A stretch of 64,000 nucleotides of DNA from Volutella citrinella (taxonomy: Eukaryota; Ascomycota; Sordariomycetes; Hypocreales; Nectriaceae): assembly GCA_034401135.1 (NCBI GenBank), contig JAWZSP010000001.1:6014001-6078000 (forward strand), read 5' to 3'. The position numbers and the translations under genes are program-made. Under the pieces are notes generated by a model. The model was not told where the DNA came from. It did not search any database and worked only from the letters and a program-made list of their open reading frames with translations. Shown here in pieces: positions 24,301-36,597 of this stretch; within the stretch, counting starts at the first letter, position 1, and the number at the start of each line of letters is the position of its first letter.

Positions 24301-27300
24301 TCTGGGCACGGGTTCTCGTACCGGTTTGCGCGGTTGCTGGTGGGTGGTGATGATTGGCATCCCATCGCGAAGCGCCGAGCCTCTGATCCATGTTATTATT
24401 GCCCTCACGAGTTTAGGAGGGTTGCCGAACCTTACTTACACGCCAATAATCTCGCTTGGGCATCGCAGCACGGCATCTCTTGGTCCCACCTGCTTGGAGC
24501 GCAATGTTGTACGGATACACGTCTTCACATGGTGCATGTAGCGGTCCCTTCCTTATTAGCGCCCCGGACTCCTTCCGGTGTGGTTTGGTCCTCATATGGA
24601 AAACGTGGCAAGTCTCAATCACGTCTGCTTCCCCTCGCTTGACTGGTTAGGCGGTCGTGTTTGGAGCCAATGCTGCCCGTGACCTGGTGGCAATCGCAAC
24701 CCGTTCTAGATCAGCCACCCTGGGGTTTGATTGACGGCTAACCCTGTTGGGGGATGCGCAGCTTGAAGTATCAGTAATCGAGTTGGGAGTTGCAGTGAAG
24801 GCTTCGCGGTGTCAGAGACAGCCTGCGTGGGGGGGTTGGCCGATCCACGTTCGCCTCAAGGGCGAACCGGTTGCCATGTTCCGATCCAATCACTGACATC
24901 GTCGCGACTGTCGAGTTTGCCTACGGCGCTGGAAATAACGCCCATCTTGGCTCGCCTTGTGCGGATACCATTTCGGTACCAGCCCAAGGTCATGACAATT
25001 TTTATGGTCCGGACGTCTCCGGGTCTGAGACAGGGAAGCATGGTGCCATACCCTGTCCTCGTGGGATTTTGGTTGCGCAAGCTCTGCAATCACTGTCTTT
25101 CGGCGCAAGCCGAGAAGTATCCCGCGTGGCTGGTGGCTTGATTTGCGCCAACAGTCTTACTGATAGTTGGGCGTTTGATAGTTATCATCGGTTCAGATAG
25201 CAGCTTCGCCTCTCACACAAGCACTGAATCCTGCAAGCAGCCCAGCATAGCATCGGAAAATTCGCACTTTTCTGGGCTCTCACCAGCAACGAGTCAGTGG
25301 TGAAAAGGGCTTGCAACTCGTTTCGGGCGCAGGATGTCGCTGTTCGATAATGGAGGCACGAAAAGGCTGACATGACACAGTTGCAAGTGTGCAGGGCTGT
25401 CCCTGATGGGAACTCACAGCCGTACAGAGAGCAGCTAACGAGGCCCGATGAGGTTCTCAGAGTACTTCAGATCATGCACGTCAGGTGTCACGCAGCCCAC
25501 GACTCGCAGATCACTCCGTCTGAGGCACGCCTTGTCGTAGCCTGGCTTACCTTGCGATCTCGCCTCGACGCACTCGACGTGTGCACCGTACTGTGGTGAA
25601 ACCTGGCCGTGGGCGCGACTCGGCCACCGATGGTTGAGCCCCCAGTGAAACGGGCTGCTAAAGGCGGTGCACGACGCCAGGTCGGAAGGCTACGTCCGCG
25701 AGCCGGCTGGATCGAGGACGAACTGGTCGCTGCGAGGAGGCGGTACGACCGTGGTGAATGTACGTACGGCGATGGTCGAGGTCTCCAGCCAGCCTGCGTG
25801 GCATTGGTCGGATCCGCAGGAAAGAGGACGCCGGAGCAACGTCAAGGGCGGGGAGGGGGAGACTTCGCTAACGCTCCCCGTTTCTGGACTTGTGCAGCAC
25901 CGCGGCACCGCCTGCATTGATGGCGGCGGCCTGGCGGCGACCCGATGTGGCGCGTTTGAAGCCACGAATGCGACGCCGAGGAGACGGCAGAGAACGGGTG
26001 TGTTTGGCTGGAACCAATGCACAGGCGACGCAGCATCTTCCGAAGTCACGGCTAGTTGTGTGCTGAAGGATTCCAGGTCACCATCTCCAAGATCCGTCCG
26101 TACTGCATCTTGCTGTGTGGTCTAGGTCTTGGCTTTGATACTGGATCTGATCTTGGAATTGGCGTTGCACCAGCTGTGTGGAAGTGCCTGTGCATGGGTG
26201 TGGACAAGGCGATGGGGGAGAAACTCAAGGAAGGGCGGATCTTGTTCTGGTCGTCCCAATGCGGCAAGGCCGAACTAGGACAACCTTCCACAGCTCAAAG
26301 TGGCAGCTGCTAGGAGGTGGCAGGCACACCACACTCACCAGTCATGTGCCAATTGACCAATACCATCATGCGACCGCCTACAGAGCAGTCACCACCTCAG
26401 GACTCGAGCAGGAACACAAAGCATTTAGATGAGCCACGGCGTTTTATCACTCGAATTCATGTTGCTCAGTACGAGTCAACCGCGAGCGATGCCATGGAAT
26501 TCTCGGTTTACTGCGAGAAACCCAGATTGGTTGCTTACCCTACATCCACCTGCGGAGCACCATGCGCTCACCGCTGTACCCTTTGCGCCGGGTTGTTGAA
26601 GACTGGAACGTCGCGCCTCTGCATTCTGCGCAAACATTACTTTTATGGATTATGTTAGGCGAACGTGCAGTGGCAGGCCTGGAAAAGAAGTGTGACAAAG
26701 GTGCCGATGCCAAGAATCTAGGTTCGAATCGAACGGCGCCAATGCGACGTCACGCCTCCCGTCCTGGAGTGAATCGTGACCAGAGTGCCTCCGGGTTACG
26801 CTGATCATCCTGCTAGGATGCGGTGGCCGACATGTGGTGATGCAGAAGCAGTCCCGGAGGAGGAAGCTGTAGGGTATTCCTGAGATGTCGGCATGTTCCC
26901 GCCAGGCAGCCGGCCTCATGTTACACTGAGAGTGAAAGGGCGTGTACCCAGTTCGGCGTCGGCTGGTCTCACCCAGCAGCATGGGCTGACCAAGAGAGCG
27001 GTTGGGACTCTGACGAACGGTCCCAATGTAGCGCGAGATGCGGTCTGCGCTTTGCCAACAATGTCACCGACAACTCTCCCTATCCAAAGGAGCGGACAAC
27101 CGACACCACTGTCTTGTCGATACGCCCCAGATGCAGCATTGGCATTGCCCAGATCCCGCTTGCCTTACAGATCTACAGACAACGAAAGGGTCACGGACGC
27201 AAGGGCCTTGGCACGATGATTGTTCGGCGAATATGCGACCCATCCCGGCATGAGCCTGTTCCTCGACGTAGCAGTTCGGGGGACTCGACTGGTGCGAACA

Positions 27301-30300
27301 ATGTACCGACGACACTCGAGGGACGAATGGCCTTCACTAGTGAACCAAATGGACGCCTATCGAGGGCACTGGCGACATTGAGACTGGGATACTCGACGTT
27401 CCGCATCGCTTACTGAGTGCTTGAACAGCCTCCATCGCGTCGTCTACCGTGCAAACTCGCCAGCCTAGCCAGGATGATGACTCGCAAGCTATCTTTCCCA
27501 AGGCAGGATCGTCGAATGAGCAAGGTTGGTGCGTATTTCCCCGAGACAGCTGTGTCTCGGTAGTGTGTGCTGACCTACCTGAATGACTTGCAGCGAGCCG
27601 CGAGACACCTGGGCCCTTGACGCTGCCGCGGCAGTCCCAGGCAGGCAGGGCAGGCAGCCAAGCGACTAGGATTTACACGGACATCCCATGGCGTGCGATA
27701 TGGCGTCTTCGCACGGCTCTTCGAACCCGGTGGCATGGATGGGGTCGGCACCTGGTACCCTCCGCAGTTTCTGAAATGTGAGCCATCTGAAAATCGCAGC
27801 GGTCAGAGCAAACTCTGTTACGGGAGTCAAAGCACACGAGCTCGCCGTCAAGTTGATGGCCCTGACCGCTATGTCGTAGTGCAACCTGACGAGTAATACT
27901 TGCGGGCCACCCTTCGTTTCCGGGCTCGGGCTTGGCTGGACGTGTACTGTCGGTACTAAGGTTTCCCAAAAGCAAGTTCTATATGCAGCCACTGGGAGGC
28001 GCTCGACAAAAGCAACCATCCCCTCCCTGCCCATGGTCTGCATGTACTTCTGTGGCTAGGAAGATAATTACGCTGTGAGGCCAATTGGCATCCCTTCCTT
28101 ACCGTTGTACCCCTGACCATTGGGCGCCGCCGATCTATGTGGGGGGAGCCCTGGGCTGGCAGGCAATTTGGTGTGCCGTGCTGATCTCTCACCCATGCCC
28201 AGCTGTCAACTGTGCAGCCCCATCACAATTCCGCCGACGTGCCTACTCTAGCTCTACAAGGCTGTGGACCTAGGTTGCTCTCACCGGACGCTATTTGCCG
28301 CCGTTGATGTCCTGTCCGAAAAGGCCGGGCTGCGGTGAGGCGCTATCGACCAAGCTGGTGACCTTGGTTGGTGCGGGGGAAGACGAGGATCCTCGGATCA
28401 TGCACTTCGCGGACCCGTGCGCAGGGAGGAGGAGATGCTAGACCGCTCCCAGCTTTGGGGAAGGGGCGGAGGGCCGTTTGGTGGGGAGACAACAGATTTG
28501 CCCTATACTGGCGATGGTTGTTTCCCCTTTGTTGGTGAGACACGGGAGTGTCAAACAAGGGTGCCAGATCTAAGTCTAGGGTGGCTTGGGCTGGGCCGTT
28601 CACTAGCCGCACGAACCTGTTCACCGGCAGCAGCTAGCATGGGGCGAGAGCTAGGCCTAGGAATGGCGGATGGGGGCCGTTCAGGTGAGGTGTGTTCACC
28701 CCAGCAGCTTGATCAGGCCCTGTGGCGGGACAGCCGAGTTGATTGATACTGACTTGGCATATAGGTTGATGAAGCGTGGATAGATTTGAGGCCCATAGAT
28801 TTGAGCCCAAGAACGAACAGAAACTCAACGACAATCGGGCTGCGCCGCGTGTGCCCATTGGCTCCCTAAAATGTCCGGAGCACATGGTGTCTTGTCCTGT
28901 GCGGTTTTTCTCCTACTGGTTTCAGCGGCGCCCAAGGACTGGGAAAGGGGCTACAAAAAGCAGAGTCGACTTGCAGCCACGGCGGCTACATTGGCAGAGA
29001 TGCCTGCCCGATACTGACGTGGATGGCAGGTCATGCGGTAGGAAGCGCTTCCGTGTCCGAAGAATCCCGCTCTTCAGTCACGGGGCGGGCGCCTCACATC
29101 ACACTGTCGCAAAAGTCCCCTGCCACTTCCAAGGCACGGGTTCCGCTGTGCATGATGTGGCCACCGAGACACACCGAGAAGGTACCAGCGGAGCCCATTG
29201 ACGATGTTCCAGGTCCAGCGGCATGTTGGCCTGGCCTCAAACGACTGGGCGCTCGGCGCACTTGTCGTTGATGCCTGCCTGGAATCGAACCCGACTCGCC
29301 GAGGAGCTGTTGCGATGAGCGGATCCATGCTTGGGCGGACAACTATAGCATTGCGACTGTGCGAATCGTTTTCGGATGTTGTCTCACCCGCATCGTTGAC
29401 CAATACCTGCGGATTCAAGTTCCAGCGCTCGCAGAGACTCGAGAAAATAGCTGAGTTATCACGCCGTAATCTAACCACTCGGCACAGAGTAACATATGGC
29501 TTATACGCGTTGTTTACGACCGAACGGTTGGTCCTACCTGCGAGGCGAATGGAACCTGCATAACAGCAAGACACCAATGTGCGTCTGACCTTTGCAGGGT
29601 TGGGCTGATGCGCACAGCAGGGTCTGAGACGGGAGCTTATACTGAGGCAGTTGGGGAATGAAGATATCCGGGGGCAATGGGAACCAAAAAACGTTGAGTA
29701 CTTCTGTAGCGCGTGGCTTGACACTAATTGCCTGGTGGCCAAGTCAACGTATGCAGACTTTGTTACGAAGAGTGCAACGTCTCGTTCGAGCTGTGAGAAT
29801 TGCGATGGCATTGGGCATGCAGAATATTTGGTCGGTTCGATAAGACTTTACTTGCGGAAGCGTAAAACTGACCATTGTATCAGGACAAGACTCATTGCAA
29901 GGAGGCCAGACATAATAGTGGGAGCTGGTGAGCTCGGTCTGATACGAATACTGCGAATTTCTCGGGAAACAATGGATCCTGTTCTCGGCCACCAGCACCT
30001 AGTGTGGGCGATTAGCGTGAGGCTGAATATCATTATACTCACCCGTTCCTGGGTGTCTGCGATATATGAGAAAATGATCAGCAGCCTTTCAGGCGGCTTC
30101 CGATGCCGGAATGCCAATCTGTGGATGACTCCACCTACAACTGGAGCAGCAACTGTCGCTTCGTGGCAGAGATTCTCGACACCGGCGAACTCTTTTTTTT
30201 TTGGATAAAAATGAAGGAAAGAGGCGCACGAAGGAAGAGTAGTCAATGACTGGAAGACGGCTAGGCACGGCATCGCGATATCGGCCGGCTGTGTTGGTGC

Positions 30301-30770
30301 CGGCAACCCGAGAGCGGATATGACGCATGCATCTGAAGCATGGAGCTTGCCATTTGGATACTGATTTGTGCTTAAATTGGCTTCCGGGCTCTGGGCAGCT
30401 GCTTTCGAGTGATGGACGCATTCCTACCACCCGGCCGCTGTCATGTATCACCAAACTTGACATGCAAAGAGTCGACCTCGACCGAGGAAGGATGGTGAGA
30501 CGATTTTTGGTGACACGCCACTGGGCCGCTTATCATTCCCATGAACTTGATAGGATGGACCTTGTTCATCCTTCCAAGGAAGGGCGGCTCTGCGGCGTTT
30601 ACGATTGGGCATCGCAAGGATTTGCGAGAATGACAAAGATACCACGTCGACGTTTGGGGAATTGCACAACACGAGCGGCATTAGCCTGCGGGCGCAGTCG
30701 GAGGCTTTTCCGAACAAGGTAGCCGATGACTGGGTATGATACAATGCTGGTTACCCCTCTTCTTGGTGAG
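18349..30770. other. 12.4-kb stretch without recognisable genes
   Basis: This is the largest gap in the window, between the medA start and the THI4 promoter. Open frames reach about 245 codons (for example 29074-29811 and 20776-21498, both minus) but have no recognisable motif and contradict each other on opposite strands. I see no transposase or reverse-transcriptase motif, terminal repeat, tRNA-like arm or strong AT bias. It may be medA regulatory DNA, an old degenerate insertion or hold non-coding transcripts. Confidence 0.5.
18351..18722 (-). other. possible 123-codon uORF ending two bases before medA
   Basis: An ATG at 18722 opens 123 codons that end in TAG at 18353-18351, leaving two bases before the medA ATG. 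The peptide resembles nothing known. The 5' leader could be spliced through this stretch, so translation is unproven. A uORF here would fit translational control of medA, as known from other moulds. Confidence 0.3.
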
Positions 30771-30772
30771 GG

Positions 30773-30780
30773 TATTTAAA
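30773..30780 (+). promoter_or_regulatory. TATA-like box of THI4
   Basis: TATTTAAA lies 465 bp before the THI4 start codon. It would place transcription start near 30805 and leave a leader of about 430 nt that includes the riboswitch intron. Confidence 0.4.
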
Positions 30781-31044
30781 TGCCTCTTCACCAAGATCTT
30801 GGGTCAACTATATTCTGCTCCTTCACCATTACCAAAGTGAACCAGATCTTCATCGCAACCGGTATCGAACCAAACCAGGTTTGTACAGCACCAATCAAGG
30901 TGGATGGAGCTAACCCACGTATCATGGCAGTTTCCAAGAGCATCCTCAATCTGTATGCGTGACCCTAGTCGTTCGCGACAATGGCGTCCTTCGGTGGTAC
31001 TTGATTGTCCGCACGGTCATTATGATTCAGGTAATGTGTAACGC

Positions 31045-31083
31045 ATGAGCCGGTGCCCGCGCTTCTGCTTCCCCCGGCATTGA
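31045..31083 (+). other. uORF 1 within the riboswitch (12 codons)
   Basis: ATG at 31045 to TGA at 31081-31083. It is present only in transcripts that keep the leader intron. In Neurospora NMT1, retention of such uORFs is how TPP binding blocks translation of the main frame. Confidence 0.5.
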
Positions 31084-31092
31084 TCACCTCCC

Positions 31093-31140
31093 ATGTGGTG
31101 GACGTTGGTCAATGATGGGAGAAGTGGGACGCGTGGCTGA
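31093..31140 (+). other. uORF 2 within the riboswitch (15 codons)
   Basis: ATG at 31093 to TGA at 31138-31140, the stop overlapping the conserved CTGAGA of the aptamer. Like uORF 1 it is removed when the leader intron is spliced. Confidence 0.45.
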
Positions 31141-31210
31141 GAATATACGGCCCTGAACTTGATCTGGATAATACCAGCGAAAGGATCATGCTTCCGCCCC
31201 CGTGCCGTGA

Positions 31211-32260
<1,050 letters not shown>

Positions 32261-32562
32261 GCCGGCTTTTGGATGGACTGCGAATACGAAATGAGAAATG
32301 GGGCTCTGTGGTTGCCGTCACTCGTTTTGAAGCCAGCAGCCAGCGAAGGAACGTTGCGACCTCACTAGGCGCAGTGAGTATTTGCTATGGGATATCATTC
32401 ATTCTCGAAAACGCAAGTAGTCAATACACTGTCCCATGTGCAAGTAATTAACTGCGGCCCTCGTTCCCAACCTGAAGTGTGACATTGGTATCCATGCTGG
32501 GAAAAACTGATACATGCAGGGGCCTTCCCCCAGCGTTCTCAACCAGGCCCAAGTGAGTCCCT

Positions 32563-32916
32563 CTACTTGGCCTCCTCTTTCTCGGCCGGGGGAAACTTCA
32601 TGCCCCGTTTGGGGTCGTTGGGGTGCGCCGAGGGACCCCAGCCGCCGAGTCCGTCCGCCGCAGCCATGCCACCGAGCCCGCCGACGGGGCCAGCGGTGAT
32701 GGAGCCGGCGAGCTGGTTCTTGCCGACGCCGGGCTGCGTCTCTGCCCACTGGTTGATCTCGGCGCGCGTCTTGCCCAGGTACTTCTGCAGGTCTTCGTCG
32801 CTGATGGGCTTCCCCCGCTTCTTCGCCTGGTAGCGCTGGTAGAGAGACTTGGCGGAGGCGTCGTCGTCGGCGTTGTCCGCGGCCTTGGGGTCTGGCTTGG
32901 AGCTGCTGGAGCCCAT
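32563..32916 (-). CDS. small protein with N-myristoylation motif
   Basis: A single-exon frame of 117 residues converges on THI4. It begins MGSSSSKP, an excellent N-myristoylation sequence (Gly2, Ser6 and a downstream Lys, as in Src kinases), so attachment to a membrane is likely. An acidic-then-basic central part (SLYQRYQAKKRGKPISDEDLQKYLGKTRAEINQW) should be helical. A Gly-rich stretch (SITAGPVGGLGGMAAADGLGGWG) precedes a charged end (PKRGMKFPPAEKEEAK). Codon use and start context look real. I know no function; similar small proteins are conserved among filamentous ascomycetes as far as I recall. Confidence 0.75.
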   Translation of the reverse strand: MGSSSSKPDPKAADNADDDASAKSLYQRYQAKKRGKPISDEDLQKYLGKTRAEINQWAETQPGVGKNQLAGSITAGPVGGLGGMAAADGLGGWGPSAHPNDPKRGMKFPPAEKEEAK

Positions 32917-33810
32917 GGTGGATGCCTGGATGCGTGATGACTATTAGACCGATAGAGAGGCTCTCGGCATGTCTTGGCGCGCAAAGGGCTTCAACTTGCG
33001 TCGGTTGGGATATTTATACACTGGAGTTTGAGGCTGTGTCTCGCGCAGGGCGTCATGTCATGCAATTGTGTCACGCGGCGTTGGGCGCTGCGTTCGCGGG
33101 GCAGAGCGCCAGCGACAGGGCGTTCCAGTGGCCGTAGGTGATTGGTATCCGGCTCGGGCGGCGTCGCGGGGAGGTTGCATCGTGCTGCGGCTAGGGATTG
33201 ACAGGCCCGATTACTTGACCGTTGCGGCATAGCTGCCTGGGAAGCTGAACAACGGACCAACCATGGCGGCAGCTGGGATGAAGCTTTTTGCAGGCGGATC
33301 GCTGGGCTGACTACAGGGCTGTCAGTTCATCTTCAGCTCCAGACGTCATGAATGGGTGAGGTGGTCTGGATTTATGCCTTAGTGGTTGATGACTGCAAGA
33401 AGACGAGGTCGGCTTTTCACCTTTCTTTCAGCCTGGCTGTCTGAACACCAGTGATCCTCTGGACTAGGATATTAGAAGATCGAATGCCTCATTCTTTAAG
33501 AAGTTGTCAATGTATATCTTACCCGTAGAAAAGACAGTCGCAAACCTGTGGCGGCATCTGTGAGGCAGCTGCTTGAGGACTTCATGATCCGACAGTAAAC
33601 ACACACTTGATCAAGGCACCGTGATGGCTGAGCTTGCCTCGTCACCCCCGAGAGCGCACTGATGGTTTGTTTGGAGAACACAAGACGCTCGGTCATTGTA
33701 ATGCTCTGCCAGCCGTGCTCCAATGTGTTTGTTCATTGTCCATTTGCGCCCTTTGTTCACTGCCGCGACATCACCTGCTCACTGCGAAAACCCAGCAAAC
33801 AACCAGTAGC
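32917..33810. other. intergenic region
   Basis: This lies between two diverging genes. I see no coding region. It ends in the TATA box of the next gene. Confidence 0.6.
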
Positions 33811-33817
33811 TATAAAA
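33811..33817 (+). promoter_or_regulatory. TATA box of the first small membrane-protein gene
   Basis: TATAAAA lies 78 bp before the ATG at 33895, leaving a short A/T-rich leader. Confidence 0.5.
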
Positions 33818-33894
33818 CCGGCATCTAACACCCAAGATTCATTTCGCCATTCAAACACCTCGTATAATTTCTTGTAAATCGGAAATCATACAAA

Positions 33895-34570
33895 ATGTCG
33901 GAGCATGCTGCCGGTATCATCTCTGCCTTCATCCACGGGAAGAGCATCACCTATTTCCTGCCCGTCGCGATCGCAGTCCTTGTCTGGAACTGCGGCGTCA
34001 GCATCCCCCAGGAGATTCTGGATGCCGTGCCGTACAGCAAGGAGTACCAACTGGGCCTGAGGCTCATGGTGGCAGCTGTAAGTTTGACCTCACCCCCCAG
34101 GGAACCGACCGACGAAGCTCACGAAACAGAACTGGGTCAGCTTGGGATTGTTCCCGTTCTTTTGCTTCGTTTCTGCCGTCTCCACCGGGTGCTGGCTATG
34201 GATCACGGCCGTGTTTGACCTGCTGCTGTTTGGGCTGCACCTCAGCGGCGTGCTGTTCCAGGCGCAATTCCTGCCGCACTCCATGTCTTCCTGCTCAGCC
34301 GCCGAGTCGTGGCGCGCTGGGAGTAACGGCGAGAGCCTCTTCGTCGAGGCTGCGAAGTGGTACTACTTTACAAAGTCCCCCGAGGGCATCTGCCGAATGT
34401 CAATCGAGTTCTGGCGGCTCTCGATAGCCTCGTGAGATTGCCCCCTCGACGCCTGTCATCCAGTTGGCAGCACGCTTGCTGACGCATTATATAGGACCGT
34501 TCTGGTTGGAATAACCTTCCTCGTGCCCTTCATTGGTGGATTCTTTGGCTTCTGCAAGCGGCGATACTGA
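33895..34570 (+). CDS. four-helix small membrane protein, copy 1 (intact)
   Basis: Three exons (33895-34077, 34130-34431, 34495-34570) join in frame to 186 residues. Hydrophobic segments lie near residues 19-34, 62-80, 85-106 and 163-178, with short loops and a basic end (GFCKRRY). This resembles fungal four-helix (MARVEL-like) proteins in outline, but I cannot name a family. The second loop holds two cysteines. It is the first and best preserved member of a tandem array: copy 2 (to 35518) matches it in exon order and in sequence (LDAVPYSKEYQLGLRL against LNAFPLGGQYVLGLKL). A TATA box lies 78 bp upstream. Confidence 0.72.
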
Positions 34571-34819
34571 AGATTAGTATTTGACGGCAGGGTTTTCCCA
34601 CCGACGACGACCGGAGACTTTGCTATGCCGGATATTCGTGTTGGCTGAGCTGGGAACTGTTTGTTGAGGATCACTGTGGTATTGAATCAGGGGAGATAGA
34701 CATTGTAGCTTTGTGTGAAGCTTAGGACCAGGGCCGTAAAACAGACATGGCGTTCAGAGTTCGAGATCCGTACATCAGTTAGTTTTGTCAACGACGGTCT
34801 AACCGACTAACATGGCACG

Positions 34820-35518
34820 ATGGACAGTGAAGGCCACATGGGCATACTGAGGCTCTGAGCGGTCTACTATATTGCGCCATCGTCACCACTTTTTGGTTTG
34901 CGGATATATCTCCTGGCATGGATAAGCTGAATGCGTTCCCCTTGGGCGGCCAGTATGTCCTGGGCTTGAAGCTCACATTCTCAACCGTAAGAAGCCCTCC
35001 AACCCCCTGCTTATTTAACTGACGACTCACCTCGAAACCGAACAGATGTGGATCACTCTGGGGCTCTATCCCACCCTCACGTATATGGTTCACAAGTGCA
35101 AGTGGAAGCGTGTCTGCATGTCGGCAATCGTCGACTTGCTTCTCCTCGGGCTTATGATCGGCGGAACCATCGTCCAATCCAACAGTCTGCCCCCTGACGG
35201 CTGCCGTTCCGCTCTATCAGGGCCGGATGGGCTTAAACACGGAAGTTTCTTCAGGGAAATTTCCAGTTGGAAGTGGGGACCCGACAGCGGCCCGCCCCCT
35301 TCGGAAATCTGTGAAGAGGCGAAGACGGTTTGGCTTATGGCGCTCGTCTCGTAAGATGCCCCAACCCCCTATGTATATTCTGTGACTTTGCTAACTCCTT
35401 ACTTTCCAGACTTTGCCTGATTCTCCTCAATATTAGCGCTTCTGCTATGATGGGTGGCGTCCTATGGTACTACAAGACTCCCAACAAGGCCTTGTGCCAG
35501 ATCATGGAAGACGAGTAA
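34820..35518 (+). pseudogene. small membrane protein, copy 2, frameshifted at its 5' end
   Basis: Exon 2 (35046-35350) and exon 3 (35410-35518) are open and join in frame to a preceding exon ending at 34986 (GTAAGA donor). They encode helices and an end NKALCQIMEDE. Similarity to copy 1 runs upstream through the first helix (CAIVTTFW... then LNAFPLGGQYVLGLKL) to about 34855. The likely original start, ATG at 34820 (MDSEGHMGIL, compare MSEHAAGII), is in another frame and stops at 34856-34858, while the helix frame is closed upstream by TGA at 34828-34830. Either the gene has a frameshift, or translation starts at Met 34918 and loses the first helix (160 residues). A sequencing error is possible. 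Confidence 0.6.
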
Positions 35519-36458
35519 CAGGCTTCGGGACAGCAAATTCCCGAAATAGTGGTACAGCAACCCCAAGAGCGCAGTCCCACGGCATGCGAGAATGCTTAAG
35601 GCATAAGATAGAGTTGGCACTTGGCAGGTTCGGTTTCCATCTTGGAGCAAGGAGTTCAGAAACTTAGGACAGATTTTGGCAATTTGAGTCTTGAACTTCT
35701 ATCTTACTTAAATCCCCGATCGTATTCAGTGATTGTTTTAAGATGTTTTTTGCTATCAATTCCTAGTTAACTAATTTTTCTACTTCTTTTCTTTACCCTC
35801 CTCATCCCCTCGTTTCTCTCATCTACCTTCTTCTCCATGAAGTCATTGGCCATCTTCACCAGCTTCCCTTTCCACGCCCGATTTTCATTAGATGTGATGT
35901 GGCCAGGTAGCTGGAGCTGGCAGTGGGAAAGAAGCCGCATTTTTATATAGATTGGGCAACTAAGATGATCTGGTAAGGTTCGGCATTAGTTATTATTAAA
36001 TTTGTGCAGCCCGGATAACACAGTTTTCTTGTTATTGTTGAGTTGATCTGCCTAACTAGTGAATTTTCTTATGCACTCTGACGGGCTAAATACAGACAAA
36101 GTTGGACTTATCACAACAAGAATTAAACAAATTATCCTTAGGAGGCTAAATTCGACCTTCTTCCCGTTTATGATCAAGCCTCATCTTTGAGAACAATACT
36201 GTGTGTCGATCCTGGGAATATTCGGCTGCTCCTGTTTATCGCAAGTTCGGAAATGAAAGAAAAAGAGCGCCTTCAAGTGGCTTGTGGCTTGTTGGCCTAT
36301 GTGAAACACGGATTCTGCCCCTACTGCTCTGATGGTTTGTTCATGTGACCGTCGGCAAGCGAGAGTCGTTAGCAAGAGAAAACACAGTGGATGACAGGTG
36401 TTCAGGCTTGTCTTGCTTGAAACGTTTGATGTGGACTGTAGGGCTGTTAACGCACGGC
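35519..36458. other. AT-rich intergenic region within the array
   Basis: No gene is seen. The first 180 bp include a stretch duplicated after copy 3. The part around 35.7-36.2 kb is the most AT-rich of the window. The region ends in a TATA box. Confidence 0.55.
35561..35700 (+). repeat. 3'-flank duplicate, copy A
   Basis: About 140 bp downstream of copy 2 match 37160-37293 downstream of copy 3 at roughly 70% by eye. Shared anchors include GGAGCAAGGAG followed by AGAAACT and then GATTTGGCA-like sequence. It marks the two genes as a segmental tandem duplication including the 3' UTR. Confidence 0.65.
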
Positions 36459-36465
36459 TATAAAG
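36459..36465 (+). promoter_or_regulatory. TATA box of the decayed third copy
   Basis: TATAAAG lies about 140 bp before the reading frame of copy 3. A CAACTCA-rich leader (about 36508-36545) follows, so the promoter may still work. Confidence 0.4.
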
Positions 36466-36597
36466 CAAGACCACCGCCCTAGACTTCCTCTTGGCTACAT
36501 CAACTCGGAAACTGAGCAACTCAGCAACTCAACAACTCAACAACAACAGAAGCAACAGAACCTACATCAAACCTACTACCTTACAGAAACGACATAA

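Larger units (their letters stand above)
31043..31191 (+). ncRNA. TPP (thiamine pyrophosphate) riboswitch aptamer
   Basis: The conserved halves are present: CCGGTGCCCG in the 5' part, CTGAGA at 31137-31142, and TGATCTGGATAATACCAGCG at 31159-31178. P1 is formed by GCATGA (31043-31048) with TCATGC (31186-31191), a perfect six-pair stem. The fungal P3 is greatly extended: CGCG at 31058-31061 can pair with CGCG at 31130-31133, and a nested 8-bp helix joins CATTGATC (31078-31085) with GGTCAATG (31107-31114). It is in sense orientation upstream of THI4, a classical target. High TPP should lower THI4 expression. Confidence 0.92.

Noticed and set aside
26705..26730. GGTTCGAATC resembling a tRNA B box
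   Set aside because: The five bases on either side do not form a T stem and no D or anticodon arm is found upstream.
29275..29300. Complement reads GGGTTCGATTCC, like a tRNA T loop
   Set aside because: The flanking bases cannot pair as a T stem, and no cloverleaf fits.
29074..29811. 245-codon minus-strand frame in the large gap
   Set aside because: No recognisable motif, signal or homologous family, and no consistent codon pattern. Kept out of the gene list but worth checking with RNA-seq.
30780..30962. 60-codon frame at the start of the THI4 leader
   Set aside because: Its ATG overlaps the proposed TATA element and would precede the transcription start; the peptide has no recognisable features.
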